Below are positions 10,600 to 23,819 of a DNA stretch of 64,000 bases, one piece after another. Source of the stretch: Cryptomeria japonica (lineage: Eukaryota; Streptophyta; Pinopsida; Cupressales; Cupressaceae); the NCBI RefSeq assembly GCF_030272615.1, contig NC_081408.1:339418793-339482792 (forward strand). Reading direction: 5' to 3'. Position 1 is the stretch's first letter. Each line of letters opens with the position of its first letter. The position numbers were made by a program, and so were the translations under genes. The notes under the pieces are model-generated. The model was not told the origin of the DNA. It searched no databases and worked only from the letters and a program-made list of their open reading frames with translations.

Positions 10600-13090
10600 T
10601 CTTCCTCCCAACAAGGGGGTCAACAAGCCTTATCTTATTTATCATCCTGTAGCAAAAGAAATTTCATTAGGTTTCCACTCAAATTTCATGCCACCTGAGT
10701 TGTCCTGGAAATGTTCCACCATATTAAAATCACCCCCAAGAATCCAAGGTACATCCTCCATTGGTGTAATCCACTTCCATAATACAATATGATCCTTATG
10801 GTCATTGGGTGCATAATATAGAGGCTACCCAAAAATCCTAACCTTTATAGCTTAGGATAACCTACATAGCTCTATTACATGGGGAACATCCTCTTCTTAC
10901 AACAACTTTGTCCCACTTATTACCAATCAGGATGGTTACCCCACCTTTACCCTTATTGTGATTAGTGGCAAAGTATTCAGCCTCCTTCCCACTTTGATCT
11001 CCTAAAGTAGGAGGATGTATGTACTCTTTTTCATCCTTAAGAATCTTTTGACCACATACTTCCTATTCAGGGATTCTAACCTTCTCATGAGACACAGTTG
11101 AACTCCAGCATAAGATTATAGGGAAGTATCCATAGAGGCCCTAAATACATCATAACATCTACGTATCTGACCCATAGCTTTCAATTTATTGAGGTGCTTA
11201 TTGGTAGATCCTATGGGTCTATCCTTCTTCCTTTTGAACTCAAAAAATTGATCAGCTCCCGACAGGGATGGGATATGTTTTTTGTCATTCTTAGGCAACT
11301 TCTTCCTCTTGGCCATCACCTTTCTTGAGCCAATTCTAGCCATAGCCTCCTCAAATAATTTAGGAGAGGTAGATGCAATATATGGGACAATGGCCCAATT
11401 ATTATCTATTTCCAAATCAACTGCCTCTAGGTTCACCCCAAAATCACTCTTCCCATCCTCTAACATCAAATCCCCAACAACCCTATCAATGACATGAGTG
11501 CAACTATGGGCAGATGGATCTTCAACACAAGAAGATCTAAGGGATGACAAAAGGCGGGGTATCCATGGGATCCACAACTAGTAGCACATCAATGAGGGGG
11601 GTATTTGGGTTAAGAGCCTTCTTGATAATAAATAAGGCCTCATCCGCATCCTTGTTCACAATAAGTTGAAACATAGGAGCCTTCAGTACTCTCCACCCTC
11701 TACCCCCCTTACTAGGCATCTCCTTTGTATTGTTAGAGTTGGAAATCAAACTGCCTGAGACTTCACTCAACACCTTGGTAGGGGTGCTGACATCCTTTGC
11801 CAACATCTCATAATTACAACTATTCCCATACTCAGTGCTCTAATCTTTATCAACATATAATAATTTTTCTATTCTCTTTTTTATACCAACAATATTTTTG
11901 ATCTTTTGGAGAGCCAGTTGTTGTAAATTAACGGTTCAATATGAGGGGAGGTTGGCATGATCCAAATTATCCCCAAGGATAAGGGCATTAGTCAAGATGA
12001 GGGGAACCATTAAGTGCACAACCGACGAAGAAGGATCAACAGATGAGGGGGGCATCGCTTTTAATAGAGGGGTTAACAACATAATTTCTCTTGACAATAT
12101 GAGGATCAAAATCTTTGTTCTTTCTCAATAGAGGGAAATTTTCATCTAATGACCCTCCTTCCTACATAGAAAGAAGGCATTAATGCCTCACAAATATTCC
12201 ACTGGGCAGGCAATGGGACCATCATCGAGTTCAAAAATGAGTTCCTTCAGAAGATCCTGTCCAAGGTTAATGGACACTAGGGGACGAGAATTTGAGTGAG
12301 GGAGTAATGAAATGGAATTGTCCATTCTAAGAACCTTCCCAAGATTATCCATAGCCTTAAGAATGAAACTCTAGAGAAACAAATGTATGTTATGCACAAT
12401 AACCCACCGAGAGAAGGATAGGGCCAAAACTTTATTGTTATTGGAATTAGGAGACAACCTGTAAGCCCTAAAATAACATTTCCCAATATTCTAGAATTGT
12501 CTTTTAACAACTTCCTTTTGATGGTTAGGGTTCTCAAAGAAAATAATGAACAAACCTTTCTAAACCATCCTACAAAAAGTGAAAACAAACCCTAATTTTT
12601 TGATCCAAGTGTTTTGCAACCACAAATTCAAGAAGTTACGAGAAGGTAAATTATTGGTATCAAGGGGAACAAGAAACATCGAAGTGTGATTTAGTCTAGA
12701 GTTTTCCTCAGAAATAGCCATAGACATATGTAAATTAGGTTTAACAATGAGTTTAGTGACAATAGGGCACTTACCTCATTCAATGCCATCATTAGGGGTT
12801 TCCTCTTGTTGCACAACATCAAAGGCAGTGCTCTCTGGAAACCTTCTACTCTCCAAAAGTGCCTCCTTGAAAGATATAACACCTGCTTTTCTTTTTCTTG
12901 TATAGGGAATAACCATCTCTTTACGATCTCCGGGAGACTCTTTCACCATGGAATATTATCCAACAATGAGAGAGAAGCAATAACTATGATGGACTGTACA
13001 AGAGCACAAACAAGCCAGAAGGGCAGTACTTGCCATTGGCGAGCACTAATGCTCGCTCATGCGATCCTAGCATCCTTATAACCAAGGACC
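10600..13090 (-). mobile_element. 5' fragment of an L1-like LINE (ORF1 plus start of ORF2 endonuclease)
   Basis: On the minus strand the segment 12160-12700 translates, across frames, to a gag-like ORF1 domain (GLFIIFF, later VLRMDNSISLLPHSNSRP). It aligns residue by residue with the ORF1 of the LINE at 14.2-20.4 kb. ORF1 tail and linker follow, then the endonuclease start with GKGGVTILIGNKWDK and GCSPCNRA near 10860-10970. The fragment stops inside the endonuclease near 10600. A 3'-truncated LINE is unusual, since reverse transcription normally truncates the 5' side, so a later deletion or another insertion probably removed the rest. Confidence 0.75.
11116..12882 (-). pseudogene. LINE ORF1 (gag-like, DUF4283-type) fragment
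   Basis: The N-terminal RNA-binding-like domain is readable at about 12700-12160 with two or more stops and frameshifts. Matching positions in the neighbouring LINE include KLG-x-x-F-x-FCR and VSINLGQDL versus ISINPGKDI. The zinc-knuckle site is degraded (NAFFLCREGG). The C-terminal part (11577-11116) is acidic, then lysine-rich, and holds DRPIGSTNK, equivalent to GRPLGSKNK in the neighbour. ORF1 proteins of this kind bind the element's RNA. Confidence 0.65.
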
Positions 13091-14200
13091 AACTTGCAGA
13101 GCCTCTTTCCTCCAAGGAAGTGATATTAGGATAATGATAATATTTGGATGATTATTGTCCTTAAATTCTTTGCAAGCCTATAACAAGCTATAGATTACTA
13201 TGAAAAATAATCTTTAAACAATTTTTAAGGTTTTTCACCAAGACATCAAAAAATATCACAAACAAAAAAGGAATACCATTGAATCAACACAAATAAAATA
13301 ATAAACCACAACATTTCAACTTCCTTTCCTATAAATAACATTATATTTTATATGTTTCAATTTACATGTACTCATTGCTTACAAAAATGTGTTTTAAAAT
13401 ATAGAAAATGCAACTCAAACATCATTACTATGCATGCAACCACATACAAACAAAGAGGCTCTTTAATTTTTTTCTTATCACTTCCATTTTTATATTTGAA
13501 TAAAATGTTAGACTTTTGAACCAAAAGAATCTTTGTTCTCAAATTTAACTATAAGCATTATTTTAAAATTAAAATTTCCATGTTCCAAATTTTTTTGAAC
13601 AAATATGTAATGTTATACACTATTCGATCTACATGACAATTGTGTTGGTTACACACCTCACACCTTTCAATGAATTCATGCACAAAAATAATGTTGAACA
13701 CAACCTCCAAAGCCAAGAACCATCCAAATAAAAATTAAAAAAATGATCAAATGGATGACATACAACCTTGAAGAAGAGTCTATATAACTCATGGATCAAT
13801 ACCAATTAATGACAATAAAGAGGTTGTACTCACCCTCCACGAAGTGGTGGATCAAAAACCATATCACTATATTGAAAATTATAGTATCAAAATATTTTGT
13901 ATTGATAATAGAGAGTAAACTGTGGTACAATAGAGATATTAGAGCTTTACCAGTAGGTCATGGTATCCCTCAGATATGCAAATACAACACAAAAAATGTA
14001 CAGAATAAGTCAAAATACCTCCCTATCCGAGAGAGTACTTGCTAATACAAAATGCACCCTTACACAATATACAGGTCTATATAGCTACTGAGTCATGTAC
14101 AAAATTTGCCTATCTATATAACTAAGGAGGCAAATACAAAAAATTGTCCATCTAAATACAACCACCATGCTATAGTTATGTGCCAAATCCAAGCGATCCA
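13091..14200. other. AT-rich interval without recognised gene
   Basis: I see no credible coding sequence. Its right part may hold the 3' untranslated region of the adjacent LINE, but no clear poly-T run marks the LINE end. Confidence 0.5.
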
Positions 14201-17200
14201 TCCTGAATGACCTTCCATCCATATCATCCTTCGATCATCCAACATTTTGGCAGACTGGACCATCTACTGGTGAACCAAGTGACCATTACCTCTAATTTCT
14301 TCTATAAGAGAATCTAAGGCGTTGGCAAAGGGTGTTCATTAAGCATTCGTCCTTCCCCGAGTGCAGCCATGAGAGAGTTCAAAGATAAAAATTCTTGTGT
14401 ACTCATCTGTAAGAGATCTACGAAACTTCTCCTTATTTAGCCTAATAACCATGGTAACCTGGGAGAAAACAAAGTGAAAAGTGTGTCTTCAAAGAGACTC
14501 AGTAAGGGCCCTTTCTTGCCCTTGAAACTTTTCTAAGTTCCTAATTTTCCATAAATACCAAAGGATTTCACCAAATAGTAGATTCTTGAATAGGTCAGTG
14601 TCTTTCTTAATGCCTTTAATACACCCAATAACGACATCAAGTATGCAACTATGTATCGGAAGAGTAAAACCAAACATAAGCCATACTTGCTTAGCAATAA
14701 TACAATAAAAAAAGATGTGTCTACTGGATTCCTTGACTTTACATATAGTACACAATTCCTCTTTAGTATAATCAGATCTAATAGGCAGCTTATCAAGCAT
14801 TAGCAACCATCTAAATATTTTTTTCTTGGGAGCCAGCGGAGAGCTCAAGAGAGCTTTAAAGATATTACTCCATTGAGCATGTGAGAGGTCTGAATACAAG
14901 TTAGCATTAACGTGATTAAGAATATTGTCATAATAAGAGAGAGTTTTATAGATAGAAATAGGTTTCAAATTATCAAGTGGGCTACCATCAATCCATGAAA
15001 AAGAAAGAAATTGGTTTTTATTTACATTACATGTTTTAGGAAGATGCAAGAGATCATAGGCATTGCACATTATGTTATAAGTCCTTTTATTAGATATAGG
15101 AAGCTGATACTTATTGGAGAGATCATCTCATGAGATGCGAGCACCATTAGCTATAATGTCTTTAAGACAACAAATACCTTTGCTGGCCCATTTTTTGGCT
15201 GAGCACCCTTGAGTGAGGGCAAGAGGCTTACCATTGTGGGTTAAGTTCCACCAAATTGATCTTTCCCCAAAGACTTGGTTATCTCGACCGATCCAACTAT
15301 TGCCAATGCTAAATCTAATGGTTTTCCATGATTTCCAAATAGTTTTAAAGACAATAGAGCCTGTGGTAGAGATTGAGAAATATCTAGCTAATAGATGGCT
15401 AATAGGGAGGAACTTCCATGATTTAGCCTTCTTGGGGACACCCAGTATGATATTATTGCGAATGAGAACTTTCCAAGGTTCATTACCTTCCAGTGCATGA
15501 AAAATCCATTTGGCAGCCAATGCAATCCCTTGCACTTTCAGATCCTTAAGACCCATGCCTCCAATAGATTTATCCATACAACACCACTCCCATTTGATAG
15601 AGTGATATTTTCTGTGACCTCTACCATCCAACCATAGAAAGTCCCTATTGGTTTTCTGCAACTCATTAATTTGGTAGTTATTAAACATCCATACAGACGC
15701 ATAGTAGATACTGTAGGAAGACATAAGCTTTTAACACACTTGCATTCTCCCTGCCAGTGAGAGATAGTGCTTGTTCCATTTGGAAAGTTTGGAGTCAATC
15801 TTGCCCTTAACCCACACCCACATATCCTTAAGGTAAGGAGAGATTGCAAAGGGAATCCCCAGATATCTAACAATTGTTTTTGGTCCTCCCCATTGAAACC
15901 CATAGGTGGAGAGCCAATCTAGAGGTCGCTCAATCCATCCAAGCATAGTAGATTTGGTTTGATAGATCTTACCCCCTGAGGCATCACAAAATAGAGTGAG
16001 TATGGAGGATAAAGCATTCAAGTTATCCTTGGATAATTCAAAGAAGAGAGCAGTGTCATCTACAAATTGGATGTTAAGAAGCTCAGATTCATCTGGAAGG
16101 GAGATTCCTCTAACCTTAGGGGTGAGAGAGTTGTCCCTGAGTAGGTAAAACAAAGCATCAAAGGCTATCACAAAGAGGGCAGGGGCTAGAGGGCACCGCT
16201 GTTGAATAGATCTACTAAGCTTGAAGGGCTGTGAGATCAACCCATTCACTTCCACTTGGGAATGAGCATCCCTAAGAAGAACCTGAGCATAATGACAAAA
16301 GACCTCACGGAACCCAAAGGCTTTGATCATAGTAGAGATAAAGTTCCATTCAATCCTATCGTAGGACTTTTCAAAGTCCAGCAAGAATATGGCCACCTTT
16401 TGATCTGAGATTCTAGCCCATTCCATAGCCTCCTAGTTGGTAATAAGATTTTCCAAGATGTATCTCCCTTTAATAAATCCGGTTTGGGTGGAATAGATAA
16501 ACTTGGGTAGGATATTTTCAAGTCTAATAGCAAGCATCTTAGCAAGTATCTTATAAGAAACATTAACTAGTGTAATAGGGTGCCAGTTTTTAATAAGAGC
16601 CTTGTCCCCTTCTTTGGGAATAATCTTGATAAGTCCTCTATTGATGTTAGTTCCTAGAGACCCTAAATTGGTGGCTTCATTATAGAGCTCAAGTAGGTCA
16701 TCAACAATCCAGGTGATATTGGCCTTATAAAATTCAATGGTAATTCCATCCGGTCCGAGGGCTTTATCATTATGAAGGGAGTTGATGGCTCTTTTGATCT
16801 CTTCAGTCGAAAAGGATCTACTAAGAGTCCTATCTTCTTCAGGAGATAAAATCTTGGGTAGAAGAGCCCAACATTTGTCCCTAGCAATCATGGAAGTAGG
16901 ATAGTCCTCTGAGGAGAACACCAACTTGTAAAAGTTAAGGAATTCACTCATGATTTCCTCATCAACAAAGACTTCCATGCCATCCACCCAAAGTTTGTCA
17001 ATCCTTTCCTTACACTATTTTTGTTTTAGAAGGTTAAAGAAGAACTTAGAGCCTTTGTCCCCTTGAGATAACCATAACATCCTAGCTCTAGTTTGGGATC
17101 CCAAGGCTCTATCATGTTGATACTTCCCGAGCTTATCTCTAGCCACCACCACCAAGTGGGTAAGGTGAGAGTTGTTAGGATCATTTTGAATGTCTTGCTC

Positions 17201-18190
17201 TGCCTTATGCAGGTTAGAGGATAAGATAAGCTCTACCTGTCTGGCATCCTTGGCCTTCTTCTTGCCAATGGTACAAAGAATATTTTTCCAACTAGTTACC
17301 GAGATATTCCACCTATGAATATTAGAAACATCTTGAGAGTTCCACTTATTGAACAACCTCACAATATGGATAGCAGCTAAGGCATCATGATCTTTAAGAA
17401 GCTTGTTGTTAAGAATGAATTTGCCACCACTCTTCTTAATGTGTTTGTTCGAGTTCCTAATGGAAATATTTGTAAAAATGGGGTGATGGTCAGAAAAGGA
17501 GGGCCTAACAACCACCAGACAAACTTGATGATCTGGGATAAAAGAAAAGACATATTTGTTGGTGTAGAATCCGTCCAGTCTGGAAAAGATCCTGTTGCCA
17601 ACTTTCTGATAATTGCACTGGGTAAACTAAATGCCCTTATATACTTTTTTTAAGCCTTTCAAGGGATCAAAGAGTCTCTTAATGTTTTTTAGTCTATCCA
17701 AATGAAGCTTCTCCCCACATTTCTAGTCAATAGCAACTCCTCCTGATTTGTCTTCCTTATGCTCAACCATATTGAAATCTCCCCCCAGGATCCACAGAAT
17801 GTCAGGGAGTGAGGAAATCCATTTCTAAAGTTTATATATATCCCTATAGTCATTAGGGGCATAGATGGTGCACATCCCAAAAGAAGAGTCACCATGTTGG
17901 AAGGTAACCCAAACAAGTCTATTGCATGGGGAAATTCCTGAGCAAAGGATATAATTTTGCCATGTAGGGTTAACAAGAATAGCAGCTCCCCCTTTGCCTT
18001 TTTCATTCTTAGTAAAGAATTTGAGGGAGTCCCTCCAAATAAAGTTTAGATTGACCTCCAATGAAAAATTAACGACTTTGACCTCCTGGAGCAGGGCAAA
18101 ATCCAAATCCTTATGGTGATTGAGCATTCTTCTCACCACATATTTCCCATCTGGGGACTCTAGCCCTCAGATATTCCAAGATAGGCACTT
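14200..18190 (-). pseudogene. LINE ORF2: endonuclease, reverse transcriptase, zf-RVT
   Basis: ORF2 starts MKCLSWNI near 18190, with a TGA immediately after WNI where Arg is expected. Endonuclease motifs are present: FALLQEVKV, IYAPND, GGDFNMVEH and SDHHPIF (about 18100-17470). The RT runs from about 16990 to 15540, with PDGITIEFYK, ITLVNVSYKI, LLDFEKSYDRIEW, QQRCPLAPALF (Gly of QGCPL replaced by Arg) and the catalytic box FVDDTALF. A downstream region has GGMGLKDL. The zf-RVT domain follows near 14830-14690, with CTICKVKESSRHIFFYC. The enzyme would nick DNA and copy the LINE RNA in place. Frames change at about 16430, 15730 and 15070. Confidence 0.85.
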
Positions 18191-18206
18191 CATGGAGAAC
18201 AAATAG

Positions 18207-20020
18207 TTACTTATCATTCTTGTTTGCCTTAAAGCTACTAAAGCACTTGGGGAAGCTAGCCTTCCAGTTAGATTTTTTATGCAAGGGAGAGAGCTTGTTT
18301 TTAGAGCCTAATGGCCTCCCTCTTTTCCTCCTAGTGAGTGCTTCAGACTCAGAAATTTCCTCATTCAGATTATCAATATCCTTCATCTCCTCACCATTAA
18401 TAATCAACAAGTTGGATCTCAAATCAGTCTCAACCTCAGACTCATGAATGTCAACCGAGGAGGCTTCTTCAGGGGAATCACCCTCAGATAGGTCTGTCTT
18501 AGATGGGCAAAAATATTTAGGATTGTCAATCATTGAAGCTGCCAGGATAACCTCATAGAGGACATTATCATCATCAATCAAGGATTTGGGTTTCAAAGGG
18601 AAATAATCTAGGGAGGCAATGAGAACAGAAGAAGGGGGACAATCTCCATACCCTGGGGGATCATTAGTGCCAATTGGCATTAAGGCCGAATTGGATAAAT
18701 CATCCAAGGCTTGGAATTGATTAGAAGTAGGAGCAGACTGAGGATCACAGAGGGCAGGGGGGTTGCATCCCTACTTTTATTATCACCACCTTTACGATCA
18801 ATCCCTTTAAAAGTCCTAACAATTGACATGACATGAGAGTCCTTGTTAGGGCTGTTCATTACTAGAGTCTCAGGTGGGGGTCTACATCCGTCATCTTCCA
18901 TGCTTGTCTCAGTAGTACATTCTTTAGAATGATGTCCTCTAGCTCTAATTTTTTCCAGAGCCAATTGTTGGGCATTCTTCTTTTTTGTCTTCTTGTTCTT
19001 TCTAGAAACCACCTGGAAGCCAGAGTCCTCAAGTCCTTCCATTTGCGAGATGGCAGCAGAAACAACCGAGTGGGGGGGGGGGGGTCTGAATTAAAGGAGC
19101 CGAAGTTGACATGTTTTTCAATAACAGGAGGGTTAACTGGTTGATCTTTCGGGATACTATCCATCACATTATTAATGGCCTTACGAAGAGAGTACAATTT
19201 ATCCCAGAGAGGCGACGAATCTTCAATCTTGGAGGAAGAATTGGGGGGGGGGGGGGGGGGGGCAAAATCGTCTTTATTAGAGGCGGTTCCAGGGGGGTTA
19301 CCATTGTTTTTACTTCTATCCGAGAGATTAGGGCATGATCGTCTGATGTGAACTTACCATTTACACATAAAACATGAGTTCAACCCTCCCAGGGTTTCCA
19401 AAATGCAAGTGAAGGTATCGTCTAGGAGTTTAATTTCAAGAAATCTAGGGATATCTTTGCCAGGATTAATGGAAATCAAGACTCTGGCATCCAGGTGGGG
19501 GACAAGATTCAAAGAACGATCAACCCTAACCACTTTGCTGATAGATTCAATAATTTGAGGTATGAAGTTCCAAAAAATGGGGGGTAATTTTTTAATTAGG
19601 AGCCAACAACGACAAGAAATAGCCAGAATTTCTTCGTTAATCGCATCAAAGGACCATTTGAGGGCTCTAAAGGTGGTTTTCCCAATGGCCCAAAACTATT
19701 TATGGAGGACCTCTGTCTGCGATTTATTATCCTTAAATAAAATAACAAATAAACCCTTCTAAATTATTCTACAGAAGGAAAAATTAAGCCCTAGCTTTCT
19801 AACCCACACATTTTTCATCCAATCATCAAGAAATTTTGTAGCTAGACATTTATCTATATTAGTAACTACAAAGAAAATGGCAATGTCTTGGAGCCTCTTA
19901 TTTTCTAGTTCAAGGGATTCGACCATGGAATCATTAGGGGAAATAGAAAAGGTACAAGGAGCCAAGGAAGGGTCCTTACCTCGTCCTCCATCTTTTCCAT
20001 GATAGCCAAAAGATGAAGCA
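18207..20020 (-). pseudogene. LINE ORF1 (gag-like protein)
   Basis: The frame opens near 19965 (an upstream ATG near 20000 is possible). A DUF4283-like domain runs from about 19930 to 19400, with FLDDWMKNVWVRKLG, GLFVILFKD and VVRVDRSLNLVPHLDARV. A CCHC zinc knuckle follows near 19370 (CFMCKW-VHIRRSC, spacing C-2-C-4-H-4-C) but is interrupted by a stop codon. Next come a proline run encoded by long C-tracts, a basic patch (RKNKKTKKK), an acidic segment and GRPLGSKNK. The protein would coat the LINE RNA. Stops, frameshifts and expanded C-tracts show decay. Confidence 0.75.
19072..19262. repeat. Two long G-runs inside LINE ORF1
   Basis: Runs of about 12 and 18 G's end near 19083 and 19262. On the coding strand they are C-runs encoding proline, which suggests slippage expansion of a Pro-rich linker. 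The exact lengths could be affected by assembly error. Confidence 0.8.
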
Positions 20021-21249
20021 CTTACCAGATTGAATTTGGCCTCATGCGGAACCTACACAACATCACCAATGATGGCGTCTCAAAAGGACTTGTCAATAAG
20101 TCCTTCTTCCATGGTTTTTGAGGAGGGTAGATGGGTCATGTCTAACCCACTTGAATCTGCCTCCATCGAGCATCGAATGTGCCCACCTCCACTTGCGCCT
20201 ACAATAACTGCAAATATCGCACAGAGAGAGCCTCGACGAAGGGTTAGAAGAAACAAGGCAGGAAAGCGGGAGAGAGTTGTTTACCATCATGGAGGAGCTC
20301 TTACCACCTCCTCCACACGCAGGAGCGAGGACCCCAACGTTAGGTGCAACCAGCGGGTCCACGTCAAGCCCTAGTTGCAGAGCGATCAAATTTTTATAAA
20401 ATTTACAATTTTTATAAATCGCAAGCTCACCTATCGTCTTTTACATCTTTTTGTATCAAAATATTTTAAATTTGCATCTATAATATCGGGATTTGGAGGA
20501 TTTATATGCATATAAAATAGTTTTTCACTGGAGTGCATCACATGTTTCATTAGGTATGGATTCAAGTTTCCTATTTATATTGGCATATATTGTCAACACT
20601 AATACATTTATTTGCATGAAATTCATAATAAATATTTTTTCTCGATATTCCTTCAATAATTCTTCTTTAATGTTACCCTATCAAAAAAATATATTAAGCA
20701 TTTTCCTTGCAACAAGATTTGGCATGCCTTGTGAAGCATTATGAGCATGGCAATTCAGACTTGTGAGATCTTATCAAGAGTAATGGATATGATGAATGCA
20801 ATCCAATAAATAACATAATTCATATAGGCATGACTTAAAAATATTAAGGAAAATTTTATATAGTCACATCAAATACTGCTCATTTTAAAACTGTATATTA
20901 TGAATCAAGGTCAACAACTTTACATTGATTGAAAACAAAGTACTTGATTAAAAAAAAGAGATAATATCTATAAACTTTGTATTCTATTCCATGATCAATA
21001 GCCCAAAGTCAAGTATTAGTAATTTAAGATGTACTTACAAGGTTGCGACTTCTTTTCTTTTGACTTTCTTCTAAGTAGTAAAGAACAAGTGCCATTAAAT
21101 GAATAATTTGATAATTTAAAGCCTATTTAAATCTAACGACGGAAAATAATTAAAGAAAGACAACACAAAAGAATAAATAATTTAAAGACAAAATTAAGAA
21201 GAAAGAAACTTAAAAATTTGATTAAAAAAAGGTTTAAGACGAGTTTCCA

Positions 21250-21482
21250 ATTTTTTGGTGTAAAATTCTTGTTTCATTTTTATTTATGAGTTCTATTTTA
21301 CCTTGTGTAGTTTAATCTTACTTAGGTGGTGAGTTGGTCAGAGAGGCAGTTATCTCTCAAATCCTTTCTGTACTCAGATCACTTGATTAATGCAATATAT
21401 CAATTTGACACACACTCTTGGGCATTTGGTTGATTTGTAATACTAGTTTTCCTTCCCATTTTTTTTGGCTTCATTTTTCACA
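21250..21482 (+). mobile_element. Right end of a copia-type LTR (plus strand)
   Basis: The segment ends TTTTTCACA immediately before a perfect initiator-Met primer site. Upstream, TAATGCAATATATCAATTTGAC and similar T-rich sequence resemble the R/U5 part of a copia LTR. The left end of the LTR was not located. Confidence 0.6.
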
Positions 21483-21494
21483 TGGTATCAGAGC
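21483..21494 (+). promoter_or_regulatory. Primer-binding site for initiator-Met tRNA
   Basis: TGGTATCAGAGC is the usual complement of the 3' end of plant initiator-Met tRNA, and it sits directly after an LTR ending in CA. Confidence 0.85.
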
Positions 21495-23036
21495 CTACTA
21501 GGTTAAGAACTAGTTTGAATTTGTAAATTGTAACTTTTAGTGTCTTTTTGAGTGTTAATCTCTATTTGTGGCTTTGTGGAGGTCCACTTTAGCATTAGGG
21601 AAGCTCTACTTGGGGCTTAATGGAGGTGTTTTATGGCATTGTGAAAGTTGCTTAGATATTTTGCATCATAAGGGAAGTTGATTCTAGGGTTCTAGTGTAC
21701 GCTTTGGTTTGGTAAATTGACCTTTGGTGTGTGAATTGTGGAGATTGCATTCATATTGTCTCAAATTTTATTATCCTTGAACTTTGTGATGTGATTTGAA
21801 AACACATGCTCAAATTAGTTTGATCTTTTGCAAAGTTCATCGAATTAAGCCAAGCTTTGTAAATTTATACCCAAATCTAGTTGAACTTTTCTACTTATTT
21901 ATTTTGTTGTGTTTATTTTCATTCTTGTTTTTGGTTTGAATCTATTTGAAAGATATTGTGATTATTTAAGTTGCTAGTTCAAATTTATTTGTAAAGGCAT
22001 TTTGGTTGCTTCTTCTATTTATTGTCTGAATCTATTTGCAAAGAAATTTGAAAGTTGGTACATTTATGTGTCTAAATATTTCAATCAAATTTGCAAAGGC
22101 ATTGGGATTTTGCTTTAAATTTAAAAGTCATTTGATTTTTGTTGTGAATTTATAAATTTGTGGCTCACTTTATTATATTTTAGATATTTTCTGGTTTGTG
22201 TGGCATTTGAATTTATAAAGGCATTTGATTTTTGCGTTGAATTTATAAATAATTGATTTTATTTGTGGCATTTTAGTACTTTGTGGTTCACTTGGAATTT
22301 AAATTTGTTAGAAGGTACTTTAGTAGAGCTTGGCATTTCAATTTGTAGGACTCAGTATATTGCAATCTTCATAATAATAATTTTGATAACCAAGGAGGTG
22401 TCAAATTATTTCAAACAACAGGGTACACTATTCACCCTCAAAAAGTTGAAATTGTTGAGATTAATAAATGTACACTAGGGCTCCAAAGGATTTAAGCCCT
22501 AGGTCATATGGGATTTGCAATACTTAGTTCTTTCCAACCCAAATTTTTCTCTCAAATTTTTGTAATTTCTCCAAAGGAATTTATTGTAAATTTTTTAATT
22601 TGAATCTAGGAAATAAAGAATAAATCAAAATTGATGTAGCTTTTGCTTGATATCTCAAAATTGAGTGGATTTTTTCAAGTGATTAATCTTTTTATGCTCA
22701 ATCCATTAGACAAGATTTCAAACTTAATTATAAATTACCTTTTCTTTTACCAATTGCAATTTCCTATGCAATAAAATTATAAAGTGCCACAATTTAGGGA
22801 GGGTCTCTACTACTAAATCAAGGGGGTTCATTTGTGTTTTGTCTTGTATACTTCTACACTTTATTCTGCTTTTTCATCATCATTCTTTGGGGGATTTTTG
22901 AAGTATCATGTGATCATGAATTGAGATAAAGTTCCATTTTAGAGGGTTCATCATTTCATTTGAATTTCATTTCCATCCTTTAGATATCAAGACAACTTTA
23001 GAAAAATATTTATCTTAAAAATAAGGGATAAATAAT
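21495..23036 (+). other. Leader of the copia-type element, no gag seen
   Basis: This T-rich sequence follows the primer site with repeated short motifs such as AATTTATAAA and GCATTTGATTTT. No gag or other coding sequence is readable. The element is probably truncated near 23036 by the minus-strand copia insertion. Confidence 0.45.
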
Positions 23037-23554
23037 TGTAATATTTGGCTATGAAGGTAGACACCCAAGATCTAGAGGCCTAATGGAAAGCACAAGAGCT
23101 AGAGAGAAACAATGCAATGAGAATAAAATATATTCCTATCAGTGATGCAATAGAATCAATCAATGTACGTAGGAGACCCCTTGGTTAAATAGGCCAAGGT
23201 GAGAACATAGGAGTGCATAAAATTATGACAAGTGTCGTAATCTTATGACATGATAATTGAAGTGAAAACCTATCATCCCACATAAAGTGGAAAAGTTATA
23301 GTGTGATAACCCCACTAAAGGTGGATCACCCACCTAAGTTGGAAAAGTGAAACCATGAAAGGTGGATGTGATAATGTGATAAAACCACTAAAGGTGGAGA
23401 CACCACATAAATTCAAAATTGATAAAATAATAACACCACCTAAAGTGGACATGATCCTAAAAGCTCCTATGTGGTCCTTAAGTAAGCTTAAGTGGCATGT
23501 AATTAGGACCTAGGTGAAAGTTAACCAAGGTACAACACTTTAATTACACTAGCA
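23037..23554 (-). mobile_element. 3' LTR of a minus-strand Ty1/copia element
   Basis: The segment begins TG and ends CA on the plus strand. Its inner edge abuts a purine tract on the minus strand, and the copia pol ends just beyond. It holds a plausible TATA region (TATTTAACCAAGG on the minus strand) and repeats of CCACTTTA/CCACCTTTAG motifs. The size of 518 bp fits copia LTRs. The 5' LTR is absent. Confidence 0.7.
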
Positions 23555-23566
23555 TCCCCCCTTAAG
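23555..23566 (-). promoter_or_regulatory. Polypurine tract of the minus-strand copia element
   Basis: On the minus strand CTTAAGGGGGGA precedes the LTR start TGCTAGTG, as expected for the plus-strand primer of a retrotransposon. Confidence 0.6.
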
Positions 23567-23819
23567 TACAACCTAGGGAGAAGGAGAATGTACACAAAAG
23601 CTAACAATGCAAGATGAATTCCACCTACTAGGCCATATTAGGTACCCATGTACAAATGCAATGCAATCTCTCATAGAAAGAGAAAAGGAGAAAACCCAGT
23701 GGGAGAAAACTCCTCCCAATGAGAGATGAAAATACAAAAACACTCTCAAAGAAATATGAGAAAACCTCATGTGAGGAAAACGTCCCCTTGTAAGAGAGAA
23801 TGGATAATTCAAATAACAA

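Larger units (their letters stand above)
14200..20390 (-). mobile_element. Near-complete L1-like LINE (minus strand), dead
   Basis: Reading from 20390 down to 14200, there is a short leader, an ORF1 with a DUF4283-like domain and a CCHC knuckle, and then ORF2 with apurinic endonuclease, reverse transcriptase and a zf-RVT zinc domain. All these domains are in the order of plant L1 elements. Each ORF is broken by several stops or frameshifts. No poly-A tail (poly-T on this strand) or target duplication was found. The 3' limit is set by the last readable ORF2 residues near 14200. Confidence 0.85.
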
